A stretch of 64,000 bases of DNA from Paenibacillus polymyxa (GTDB lineage Bacteria; Bacillota; Bacilli; Paenibacillales; Paenibacillaceae): the NCBI RefSeq assembly GCF_001719045.1, contig NZ_CP015423.1:4649501-4713500 (forward strand), written 5' to 3'. Both the position numbers and the translations under genes were made by a program. The notes under the pieces are model-generated. The model was not told where the DNA came from and did no database searches. It saw nothing but the letters and a program-made list of their open reading frames with translations. Positions 55,729 through 64,000 of this stretch are shown in pieces (the stretch's first letter is position 1; each line of letters begins with the position of its first letter).

Positions 55729-56196
55729 ATGAAATGTCCGTATTGTGCCTACAACGGCACGAAAGTGTTGGATTCGCGACCTGCGAATGATAACAAGTCC
55801 ATCCGTCGTCGCCGTGAATGTGAACAGTGTGCCAGGCGTTTTACCACCTTTGAAATGGTGGAGGAAACCCCGCTCATGGTTATCAAAAAAGACGGCAGCC
55901 GTGAAGAGTTTAGTCGTGATAAAATGCTGCGCGGTCTCATTCGGGCCTGCGAGAAGCGCCCAGTATCCGTCGAGCAACTGGATATGATCGTATCCCAGGT
56001 AGAGAACGCTATCCGCAACACAGCAGCCACAGAAGTGGATAGCCAGCAGATCGGTGAGCTGGTCATGGAACAGCTTTACCCAGTGGATGAAGTCGCCTAC
56101 GTACGTTTTGCTTCCGTCTATCGTCAGTTTAAAGACATCAATATGTTTATGAAGGAACTGAAAACACTATTATCTAAAGATACAGCCAGCGACTGA
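55729..56196 (+). CDS. nrdR: Transcriptional repressor NrdR
   Basis: The ATG at 55729 is the family start (MKCPYC), although the frame opens at 55669. The 155-residue repressor has an N-terminal zinc ribbon (CPYC/CEQC, residues 3 to 34) and an ATP-cone domain ([20 protein letters not shown]). It senses dATP/ATP and represses ribonucleotide reductase genes. It shares a 105-bp divergent region with the SASP gene. It ends before a tRNA cluster. Confidence 0.95.
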   Translation: MKCPYCAYNGTKVLDSRPANDNKSIRRRRECEQCARRFTTFEMVEETPLMVIKKDGSREEFSRDKMLRGLIRACEKRPVSVEQLDMIVSQVENAIRNTAATEVDSQQIGELVMEQLYPVDEVAYVRFASVYRQFKDINMFMKELKTLLSKDTASD

Positions 56197-56258
56197 TCGC
56201 TGACTGTATCCTTCTTGGGACAAAGTGGGAAGATGATTATATTTTTTTTATAAAAGTA

Positions 56259-56287
56259 TTGACACAGGAATAAAAATTTTATATGAT
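56259..56287 (+). promoter_or_regulatory. Sigma-A promoter of the tRNA pair
   Basis: A perfect TTGACA and TATGAT are 17 bp apart, and the tRNA starts 40 nt later. Confidence 0.75.
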
Positions 56288-56327
56288 ATAGAAGTCGCTT
56301 GAAACGTTGAAAAAACTTACTTACGAT

Positions 56328-56403
56328 GGGGCCTTAGCTCAGCTGGGAGAGCGCATCGCTGGCAGCGATGAGGTCAGGGGTTCGATCCCCCTAGGCTCCA
56401 CCA
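56328..56403 (+). tRNA. tRNA-Ala (GGC)
   Basis: The cloverleaf is complete: acceptor GGGGCCT/AGGCTCC with one G-T pair, D arm GCTC/GAGC, anticodon stem CATCG/CGATG with loop CTGGCAG (anticodon GGC), T arm AGGGG-TTCGATC-CCCCT, and an encoded CCA end. Confidence 0.96.
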
Positions 56404-56415
56404 AACTTTTATTAT

Positions 56416-57570
<1,155 letters not shown>

Positions 57571-57574
<4 letters not shown>

Positions 57575-58224
57575 TGGTGCTCTCTCCTCGATTGCAATTT
57601 CGTTCCTTTCCAACTCATCAGATGCCATACAGGCTCCTTGAACCAAAAATGCCGTAACCCATTATACTTGGATTGTTCTACTTCAAACGCCAGTTTGTGA
57701 TACAAACGGATAGCCCCTTGGTTCTTATGCGCTACATGAAGCGTCAATGTATGAAAACCAGATTCAACCGTAAATTGCTGTGCGAAAGCTAGAAGACGGC
57801 GTCCTATTCCCTGGTTACGATGACTTGAACGAATTGCCAGATGATCAATGTAACACTCATCTGCAGCGGGGGGATACTCCAGCGCATGCATACCTGTCAA
57901 AAATTTAAATATATTAAAGCAACCAAACTGTTTTATGAGCGGAGCCAAAGAAATGGGGGTTGTTTCAGGAAGTGAAGAGGAGGAGGGTTTCCATTTAAGA
58001 GAAAGAACACCGATAACTTCTTCGTTTTCTTTGGCTACAAATTGTTTCATAGATGTAGAATAAGGATTTTGAACCCAAACCTGCATTAACAACTGCTGTA
58101 TAGCTTGATCCTCCAGTGTAACAAGAGATTGAAATTTTGCTTTAAACGATTCAACTAAAAGACTGCAAACAGCTTCATGGTCTTGTTTCTGGTATGCAAC
58201 AATGTCAAAGGATTTTGCACTCAT
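57571..58224 (-). CDS. GNAT family N-acetyltransferase
   Basis: A 217-residue protein of the GNAT fold. The acetyl-CoA loop is RSSHRNQGIGRRLLAFA near residue 138, preceded by the beta-4 strand IDHLAIRS. The N-terminal part is typical. The 17-nt gap from the MerR gene and the overlap with the hydrolase make a three-gene operon. The acceptor may be an amine drug or polyamine, as in many MerR-linked acetyltransferases, but this is inference. Confidence 0.86.
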
Positions 58225-58241
58225 GTAACGCCCTCCAAGAT

Positions 58242-58997
58242 TTATTCTACTTTAACCTGAATTTCGTATTGCAGCTTATTGCTGTCGAACATCGAAAGAT
58301 AAGATTTTTCTACTAGGACAATCTTGCTTTGGCAGTTATATTGGTGATGAGCTACATATCGTTCCAATTGTTTGATTTCATAATCAATCTCAGGCTCTTC
58401 AATGACGGAAAGATGCTTATAAAGATAGCTGCCTTCTTCCAGAATATAGTCAGCCACATCCACCGTTTCATAACACAGCTTCACCTGTCCGGCATCAGAC
58501 AAGTAATGCAGGTCATTTTCAAATAATCGAGGTGGGGCAGGGCGATGTTTAAATAAGTTTCCGGCAGTAAGCTCTTGACCATTCTCCAATGTAAACCATA
58601 GCTTTAAATGACGGGGACCTAATCGTTTTACCTGATATTCATCATTTCGCTGAGTCAGGCTATCATGTTCTTCTAGCACTTTGTGAATAAACTGTTCATG
58701 CATTTTCAAGTTAGCTATTTCAGCCTGTACCTTCTGCAACGAATGCTCTAAAAGCCGGTTATAATCATCGGCAGCATAGGAAGTCATACATTCTAGAATC
58801 TGGCCGACAGGGACGTTTAATTTGCGTAATAATAAAATATGCGAAAGCTGATAAATCTCATGAAGCCCGTACATCCGATATTGATTTTCTTCTGTATGTG
58901 ATGGATACAGGATTCCCTTTTCTTCAAAATATCGCAGTTGATGTACAGATACATTCATGAGCTGAGCAAGCTGGCTGATCGTAATGTGTTCTTTCAA
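58242..58997 (-). CDS. MerR family regulator with GyrI-like ligand domain
   Basis: A 251-residue protein starting at TTG with AAGGAG upstream. The N-terminal winged helix (TISQLAQLMNVSVHQLRYFEEKGIL, about 6 to 30, with Arg-Tyr-Tyr/Phe pattern) is followed by a coiled coil and a C-terminal domain of about 120 residues like those of BmrR/GyrI, which bind drugs or lipophilic cations. It lies behind a promoter with a 19-bp spacer and so should activate its own operon (acetyltransferase and hydrolase) on ligand binding. Confidence 0.86.
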   Translation of the reverse strand: MKEHITISQLAQLMNVSVHQLRYFEEKGILYPSHTEENQYRMYGLHEIYQLSHILLLRKLNVPVGQILECMTSYAADDYNRLLEHSLQKVQAEIANLKMHEQFIHKVLEEHDSLTQRNDEYQVKRLGPRHLKLWFTLENGQELTAGNLFKHRPAPPRLFENDLHYLSDAGQVKLCYETVDVADYILEEGSYLYKHLSVIEEPEIDYEIKQLERYVAHHQYNCQSKIVLVEKSYLSMFDSNKLQYEIQVKVE

Positions 58998-59031
58998 TGA
59001 CAGGACTCCTTACTGATAGTTGAATAACTCC

Positions 59032-59062
59032 ACTATAAACCTTAGGTCAGACTTAAGGTCAA
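59032..59062 (-). promoter_or_regulatory. MerR-type promoter with 19-bp spacer and internal dyad
   Basis: On the minus strand TTGACC and TATAGT are 19 bp apart. The dyad CCTTAGGTC/GACTTAAGG (8 of 9 bases paired, 1-nt centre) fills the spacer. This is the classic layout of promoters that MerR proteins twist to activate. Confidence 0.75.
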
Positions 59063-59225
59063 TAGAAAATATCAAATCAAATCTTGGATAGGCATAGGTG
59101 TCGAGCATTTGATGCCCACACCAAGGGGAGGCTGGAGAGTTTACCTGTCGGTGATAACCCGTTATAATCATAAGATTAGTGAGCATAAACAAGATGCTCA
59201 GGATGAAGGTTAGAATGGGGAAATC

Positions 59226-60104
59226 ATGTTGAAAACTTTTAAAAAGGTATACATTGAGATAACGAGCATTTGCAATCTTGCATGTAGCTTTTGTCCTCAA
59301 ACACAGCGTGTCAAAAAATTTATTGATCCGGAAGTCTTTCGAAATGTGCTTGATCAGGTCAAACCACATACGGATTACATCTATTTGCATGTAAAAGGAG
59401 AGCCGTTGCTCCATCCGAAAATTGATCTTTTGCTGGAAAGTGCTCATGAGAAAGGCTTGAAGGTCAATATAACCACCAATGGTACCTTGCTGCCGAAGAC
59501 CGGACATAAGCTGCTTGGGCAGCCAGCGCTGCGTCAGATGAACTTCTCTCTCCACAGTTTTGACGGGCATGAAGGCTCCGTGGATCGAGAAGGATATTTG
59601 GGTAATATTTTCACGTTTGTAAGAGAAGCGGTGAAACACAATGTCATTATTTCGTTCCGTCTCTGGAACCTGACTCAGGATAATTTGACTAATGTGCAGC
59701 GTCAGCGCAACCGGGAAACGCTTGAACGACTGGAGCAAGAGTTTGGACTGGACTATCGGATTGAGGAAAAGGTGATACCGGGCAGTGGGGTCAAAATCGC
59801 ACCAAATGTTTATTTGAATCAGGACCATGAATTTGAATGGCCGAGCCTCAGTGCCCCGGAAGATGACGGAAAAGGCTTTTGCCATGCACTCCGTAGCCAG
59901 GCGGCGGTATTGGTGGATGGAACAGTGGTCCCTTGCTGTCTTGATGGAGAAGGTGTCATTAATTTAGGTAACGTCCACGAACAATCTTTTTCCGACATTG
60001 TGGAAGGGGAGCGTGCAAACCGTCTGTACTTCGGATTCTCCAAGAGAGAAGCGGTAGAAGAGTTATGCCGAAAATGCGGGTACCGCAAACGATTTGGAAC
60101 ATAA
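59226..60104 (+). CDS. Radical SAM protein with SPASM-like C-terminus
   Basis: A 292-residue protein with GGGG upstream of its ATG. The N-terminal iron-sulfur motif is CNLACSFC near residue 16, and the radical SAM core is seen in HVKGEPLLHPKI and ITTNGTLL. A C-terminal SPASM-like set follows: Cys in FCHALRSQ, CC in VVPCCLDGEG, and CRKCGYRKRF. SPASM proteins often modify peptides or sugars, but no precursor peptide is visible within 200 bp. The role is unknown. It ends at a terminator. Confidence 0.86.
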   Translation: MLKTFKKVYIEITSICNLACSFCPQTQRVKKFIDPEVFRNVLDQVKPHTDYIYLHVKGEPLLHPKIDLLLESAHEKGLKVNITTNGTLLPKTGHKLLGQPALRQMNFSLHSFDGHEGSVDREGYLGNIFTFVREAVKHNVIISFRLWNLTQDNLTNVQRQRNRETLERLEQEFGLDYRIEEKVIPGSGVKIAPNVYLNQDHEFEWPSLSAPEDDGKGFCHALRSQAAVLVDGTVVPCCLDGEGVINLGNVHEQSFSDIVEGERANRLYFGFSKREAVEELCRKCGYRKRFGT

Positions 60105-60151
60105 TCATACAGGTGAGCTCTAATCAACAGTAGAACGAATCGCAAGAAAGA

Positions 60152-60175
60152 TGGCCCTTTTGCAGGGCTTTTTTA
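60152..60175 (+). terminator. Terminator after the radical SAM gene
   Basis: A perfect 5-bp stem GCCCT/AGGGC with 5-nt loop, then six T. Confidence 0.78.
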
Positions 60176-60250
60176 CTTATATTTTGATATATACATACAT
60201 AATCAATGGTTTTGAACTGTTCAGAGGAAGTTAGATACAATCGATTGCTT

Positions 60251-60265
60251 GTGAGAATGATTATC
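60251..60265. promoter_or_regulatory. Fur box upstream of the AraC pseudogene
   Basis: TGAGAATGATTATCA matches the 7-1-7 Fur consensus TGATAATNATTATCA with one change. It lies 77 bp before the old AraC start, in line with iron control. Confidence 0.75.
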
Positions 60266-60341
60266 AATTATAATAAATTTAATTCTGATAGAGCGGAATA
60301 AGAAGTGAAGGAACGGTTTGGATGGAGGCTGAGCAGTAGTA

Positions 60342-61181
60342 ATGAAGTTGAACGATCACATTTTGCTGTGGAATCATGTTTTTATACAGGTGATGGATGT
60401 TCGTCATTAGAAGATCGAAAAAGGGGAGGAGCTACGAACCTATCGACTTCCTGTTAGTGCGTTCTTGTATGCTGTGCGTGGAAGCGCACGGGTACGGTTG
60501 GATAACAGTATTCACAGGGTAGAGCGTTTCTATGTACTGCATGGCGGAAAAGGAATGTGCCTGAGTATCCTGGCGGAAGAGGGGCTTGAATATTTCATCA
60601 TTTTGTACAAGGCAACGTTGGCCCTGCCTAGTCGTAAAGAGATTGCACAATTGCTGGAAAAGGAAAATCCCTTTCAGAATCAGTATGCTTTCGCACCTCA
60701 TTACCCGCTGCCCCTGTACGATCAAGTGAAGCTGTTGGAGCAAGAATGGCGTGAAGCTTCTGAACTTGGCAAACTGCATGTTAAAGCCTTATTTCATCAA
60801 TTTGTATATGAGTTGTTGCAGCAGTTGTATGGGCAGGGCATCGAACCTCTTAAGCCCGACCTTGTATCGCAGGCTGTAGTCTATATGCGTGAGCATTTTA
60901 GTCGGCCTATGACACTTGATTCCATTGCGGAGGAGCTGGAATGCAGTACTGGACATTTATCAAGGTTGTTCAAAAGTAAAATGCATACCAGTCCGATTCA
61001 TTACTTGGGCCAAGTAAGAGCAGATCGAGCGGCAGAACTGCTAATGCAGACGGACGCCACTTTTATTCATGCACGGAAGAGTCAAAATAACGGTCATGAT
61101 GATTATGTTGTGTTTATCATTGATGCTGGGAGCTTGCTCGGCTCCGACGAATACAAATGGAAGCTCGCAAACGAAGGCTAA
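60342..61181 (+). pseudogene. Decayed AraC-family iron regulator (Btr-like)
   Basis: A start with GGAGG upstream (ATG 60342) gives MKLNDHILLWNHVFIQVMDVRH, then an in-frame TAG at 60408. Beyond it the same frame continues with the family sequence (EKGEELRTYRLPVSAFLY, GSARVRLDN, LHGGKG). An AraC HTH is present (MTLDSIAEELECSTGHLSRLFKSKM in two parts near 60910). The second HTH is missing: after LLMQTDAT the frame runs into unrelated residues at about 61060, where the next gene begins. So the gene is broken twice. Btr-type AraC proteins normally activate siderophore uptake genes; the Fur box and the adjacent Fe-siderophore lipoprotein gene fit. A small chance remains that the part from 60465 is made and keeps one HTH. 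Confidence 0.78.
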
Positions 61182-62094
61182 TCATACAGCGACATCATCC
61201 AACAGCGATGGACAAGCGGCAGTGCAAGCACAGACAAGAACGGTTAAGACATTAAAAGGCGATGTGGAAGTACCTGCAAACCCGAAACGAGTGGCATCGG
61301 ATCAGTATATGGGGCATCTTTTGAAGCTGGGGATTATTCCGGTGGGGGTCAGAAGCTATATGCTGAATGAGGCTTGGATTGATCGATCGGGATATCCCAA
61401 AGAGAAGTTGGCCGGAATCAAGGATCTCGGTGATTTTCCTATGGATTTAGAGGAACTGACCGTTCTGCAACCGGATTTAATTATCGGTTCAATCGAAAAG
61501 AACATCGACAGCTACCAAAAGGTGGGAACGACTGTGTTCTTGCCGTATTGGGAGGGCGAATCTACAGCGGGGCCACTGGATAAATTCCGTAGAATCAGTG
61601 AAATCTTTGGCAAGCAGAAAGAAGCCGAGCAGTGGATTACTGAATACGAGAAGAAAGCTGCAGAGGCCAGAACGAAAATTCAAGGTATCGTTAAGGACGG
61701 AGAGACGGTTTCAATTGTACAAATCGCCAATAAATCGATATATGTTTTGGCAGCGAAAGGCGGCAATTACGGAAGTCCGACCATTTATCAGATGCTAAAG
61801 CTGCCACCTACCAAAAAGGCATTGAACATGAAAGAAGGTTTTGAAAATATTTCGCTTGAGGTTTTACCCGAGTATATGGGAGATCACATCTTTGTATACG
61901 GTTCAGAAGATGAAGGGGCTAATCAGATTCTGCATAGTGAGCTATGGAAAGACCTTCCGGCTGTAAAAAAAGGACGGGTTTATATGTACGGTTCATTCAG
62001 CGATAAAGAGGATGAGTTTGTGATGGAAGATCCTTATTCATTGGAACTTCAATTGGATACGATAGTTAATCTCTTATTAGCCCACAAAAAATAA
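61069..62094 (+). CDS. Iron-siderophore ABC transporter substrate-binding lipoprotein
   Basis: A 341-residue protein. The N-terminus is a lipoprotein signal (basic start, hydrophobic core, LGAC with Cys23), followed by a Thr/Ser/Asn/Gln linker of about 40 residues, and the periplasmic-binding fold of the FhuD/FecB class (RTVKTLKGDVEVP, NPKRVASDQYMGHLLKLGI, DLEELTVLQPDLIIGS). It should bind a ferric siderophore at the membrane. No permease or ATPase follows. The ATG at 61069 has no good ribosome site, perhaps because the deletion that ended the AraC gene also took it; translation may rely on an ATG a little further in. Confidence 0.85.
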   Translation: MHGRVKITVMMIMLCLSLMLGACSAPTNTNGSSQTKANHTATSSNSDGQAAVQAQTRTVKTLKGDVEVPANPKRVASDQYMGHLLKLGIIPVGVRSYMLNEAWIDRSGYPKEKLAGIKDLGDFPMDLEELTVLQPDLIIGSIEKNIDSYQKVGTTVFLPYWEGESTAGPLDKFRRISEIFGKQKEAEQWITEYEKKAAEARTKIQGIVKDGETVSIVQIANKSIYVLAAKGGNYGSPTIYQMLKLPPTKKALNMKEGFENISLEVLPEYMGDHIFVYGSEDEGANQILHSELWKDLPAVKKGRVYMYGSFSDKEDEFVMEDPYSLELQLDTIVNLLLAHKK

Positions 62095-62446
62095 AGCTGA
62101 ATACAGCTATAAAAATCGAAAATACGTTACCGATGAAACACATGATATATAGAAAAATAAACTGCTAAAAACGAGGGTAAACCTCTGTGTTTAGCAGTTT
62201 TTTTGTCGTAATTTAACAGAGGGCACTCTCTCACCTCAGTCGCTTATGGTAGTCGTTACCGCGCCATTAATGACGGCCGTTCGCTGCAACGCTCCCGTTT
62301 ACAAAAAACAGTGACTATTCTCACAAAAAACGACATATTCCGACACTGGAATGCCATATTATAGGAAGTGTTGATAGGCTATAATCGTAGCAGTGAAAAC
62401 GGATGGTCACAAAAATTTATTAGAGTCAGGATTGGTGGTTCAAATA
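62095..62446. other. Intergenic region with terminator, no gene
   Basis: It holds the terminator of the lipoprotein gene and about 240 bp of lead-in to the chemoreceptor. A TATAAT at 62380 has no good -35. I see no other structure. Confidence 0.5.
62159..62204 (+). terminator. Terminator of the iron lipoprotein gene
   Basis: The stem AAACTGCTAAA/TTTAGCAGTTT around a 20-nt loop is followed by T. Confidence 0.83.
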
Positions 62447-64000
62447 ATGAAGCTGGCAACAAAATTAACCTGGATGATGTTCATCATACTGCTTCTCGTA
62501 GGTTCCTCCATTGGATACTTCGGATATCGTACCGCTTATCATCAAGTGGATGAAGCTGCTGGGATCGAGCTGGTGGGTTGCGCCAATATTACGACTGGCC
62601 TTATAGATCCTGCGGATATATCGGCTCTGGTCAGTGGAGATAACAGCAAACTTGCTGCCATTGAAAACCGGATCGGCTGGATTGTAGCACATAAGCCTAT
62701 TTTTAAAGAGGCTTTCATTATCTCCTTGGATGGAAAAATTCTGGCCGCCGATGCCAACTTCAAGCAAAGAGGCTATCAAGCTGGCGATTCCTTCTACTTC
62801 ACAGACGAAGACAAAAAAATGATAACTACCATGAAGCATTCAGCATATTCCAAGGTTTATACATATGAAGGAACCTCGCTCAAAACCGGATATGGCCCCA
62901 TTTATCAGGACCATGATCCCACCAAGCCCATTGTTGCACTGATGGCCATCAATTTTGACGGTTCGTTAATTCAGGAACGGACGTTGGATATTATTGTTCA
63001 GCCCTTTATTATTGGCGGCTCCATTTTCATCGTGGCTATCCTTGTTGTTTACCTGTTGATTCGCCATATGGTAAGTCCGCTTACCAAGCTGTCAGCCTCT
63101 GTGAATACCATAACCAAGGGCAACCTTACTCATGAACCGCTTCTTTTCAAAAGCAAGGATGAAATCGGGACGCTGGCCCGCGACTTCAACGATATGACAA
63201 TGAACCTGCGCAACCTGATTACTCAGGTCAATGACACCTCTATGCTGGTCGCTTCTTCCTCTCAAGAGCTGTCTGCCAGCGCACAGGCAACGAACCGTGC
63301 TGGAGAGCATAGCGTGAATGTTACCATTGAGTTGGCCGATGGGGCGCATACCCAACTGGAGAATCTGGAAGGAAGCTATAAAGCTGTTCAGGATATGTCA
63401 CGCTTCATCAGCGATATTGCCAGCAATGCAGACATCGCAATGAACAAGGCCGCGGATAATGTCCAGAAAGCACGTCTTGGCCGGGAATCGATGGATTCCA
63501 CCACCTCCCAAATGGGAGTTGTCAGCGAAAGCATCGGCGATCTCTCAAGCATTATTCATACGCTTGGCAGCCACTCTAAGGAAATTGAGAACATTGTCGG
63601 CACCATCGCCAGCATCGCCGAGGAGACCAACTTGCTGTCTTTGAATGCAGCGATAGAAGCTGCGCGCGCCGGAGAAGAAGGTCAGGGGTTTGCCGTTGTC
63701 GCTGGCTCTGTCCGCAAGCTGGCCGAACGTTCTGCCAATTCTGCCACACAAATCAGCGAGCTGATCAGTCTGATTATCGCCCAAATGGACAAGGCAGGAG
63801 AAACTATGAAGCGTTCCACGGACGAAATGATGCAGGGCAAAGAGTTGATCATATCAGCCGGACGCTCCTTCTCCGAGATCGAGGTCTCCATCTCCGATAT
63901 GTCTTCCCAAAGCGAGCAAATATCAGCCACAGTTCGGGATCTGGCGCTGATCTCTGAAGGGCTCGTTGAAGCCATTCAGAATACCGTAATGGTCTCTAAC
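62447..64000 (+). CDS. Methyl-accepting chemotaxis protein, 3' end missing
   Basis: The frame runs without stop from the ATG at 62447 to the window edge (518 codons seen). Layout: TM1 (about 8 to 27), extracellular sensor of about 150 residues (a single Cache-like domain), TM2 (about 185 to 207), HAMP (about 207 to 260) and the signalling coiled coil, with the tip IASIAEETNLLSLNAAIEAARAG near residue 387 (in two parts IASIAEETNLLSLN and AAIEAARAGEEGQGFAVVA). The usual EVRKLAE reads SVRKLAE. It should signal through CheA/CheW. The ligand is unknown. Confidence 0.9.
   Translation, partial: MKLATKLTWMMFIILLLVGSSIGYFGYRTAYHQVDEAAGIELVGCANITTGLIDPADISALVSGDNSKLAAIENRIGWIVAHKPIFKEAFIISLDGKILAADANFKQRGYQAGDSFYFTDEDKKMITTMKHSAYSKVYTYEGTSLKTGYGPIYQDHDPTKPIVALMAINFDGSLIQERTLDIIVQPFIIGGSIFIVAILVVYLLIRHMVSPLTKLSASVNTITKGNLTHEPLLFKSKDEIGTLARDFNDMTMNLRNLITQVNDTSMLVASSSQELSASAQATNRAGEHSVNVTIELADGAHTQLENLEGSYKAVQDMSRFISDIASNADIAMNKAADNVQKARLGRESMDSTTSQMGVVSESIGDLSSIIHTLGSHSKEIENIVGTIASIAEETNLLSLNAAIEAARAGEEGQGFAVVAGSVRKLAERSANSATQISELISLIIAQMDKAGETMKRSTDEMMQGKELIISAGRSFSEIEVSISDMSSQSEQISATVRDLALISEGLVEAIQNTVMVSN

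Noticed and set aside
59010..59885. A 291-codon minus-strand frame opposite the SPASM radical SAM gene.
   Set aside because: No family features; it is antisense to a gene with complete catalytic motifs, and it ends in the MerR promoter.
60408..60410. TAG as a pyrrolysine or read-through codon in the AraC gene.
   Set aside because: No pyrrolysine genes are expected in this group, no read-through signal is seen, and the gene is also broken at its 3' end.

Overview
The window reads as chromosomal DNA of an endospore-forming Firmicute of the Paenibacillus type, most like the P. polymyxa group. The reasons are the spore genes (cotJABC, ytrH, ytrI, ytvI, ytaF, an alpha/beta SASP, an expanded YheC/YheD array), the frequent TTG and GTG starts with strong GGAGG-type ribosome sites, a family 10 pectate lyase, and a gene order that follows the Bacillus backbone dnaE, accDA, pyk, fxsA, ytvI, citZ, icd, mdh, phoPR, polA, mutM, ytaF, coaE, nrdR. 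The species name is an inference. I see no phage, insertion sequence, CRISPR array or rRNA.

Layout. 1-5 kb: the end of an HD-GYP protein, the radical SAM protein YfkAB, a CNNM/CBS membrane protein and the cotJABC spore coat operon. 5-11 kb: a glycan-modification island with a TPR glycosyltransferase, a 935-residue double glycosyltransferase plus methyltransferase, a second methyltransferase and a HAD phosphatase. 11-18 kb: a minus-strand operon of five YheC/YheD ATP-grasp paralogues with one acetyltransferase, divergent from yheA. 18-30 kb: ytoI, ytrI and ytrH, dnaE, a PgpA-like gene, accD, accA and pyk. 30-36 kb: a LysR gene, pstSCAB and a secreted pectate lyase. 36-42 kb: a thioesterase, fxsA, ytvI and the TCA genes citZ, icd and mdh. 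42-50 kb: a membrane protein, an SDR, phoR then phoP, a soluble CBS-chemoreceptor fusion, a second pstB and phoU. 50-56 kb: polA, mutM, ytaF, coaE, a lytic transglycosylase, an SASP and nrdR. 56-64 kb: tRNA-Ala and tRNA-Lys, a MerR/GNAT/hydrolase operon, a SPASM radical SAM protein, a decayed AraC regulator beside an iron-siderophore lipoprotein, and the start of a chemoreceptor.

The phosphate genes work together. Four promoters (pstS, phoP, the CBS-chemoreceptor gene, the second pstB) carry PhoP-box-like hexamers on an 11-bp period that end 9 to 11 nt before a -10 hexamer. This places an unusual soluble CBS-chemoreceptor protein in the predicted Pho regulon, which I consider the most interesting signal here together with the five-gene ATP-grasp array. 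Other notable points are a MerR promoter with a 19-bp spacer and a dyad inside it, an AraC pseudogene with an in-frame amber codon and a lost second HTH behind a near-perfect Fur box, and a hydrolase reading frame whose C-terminus runs antisense into a tRNA gene.
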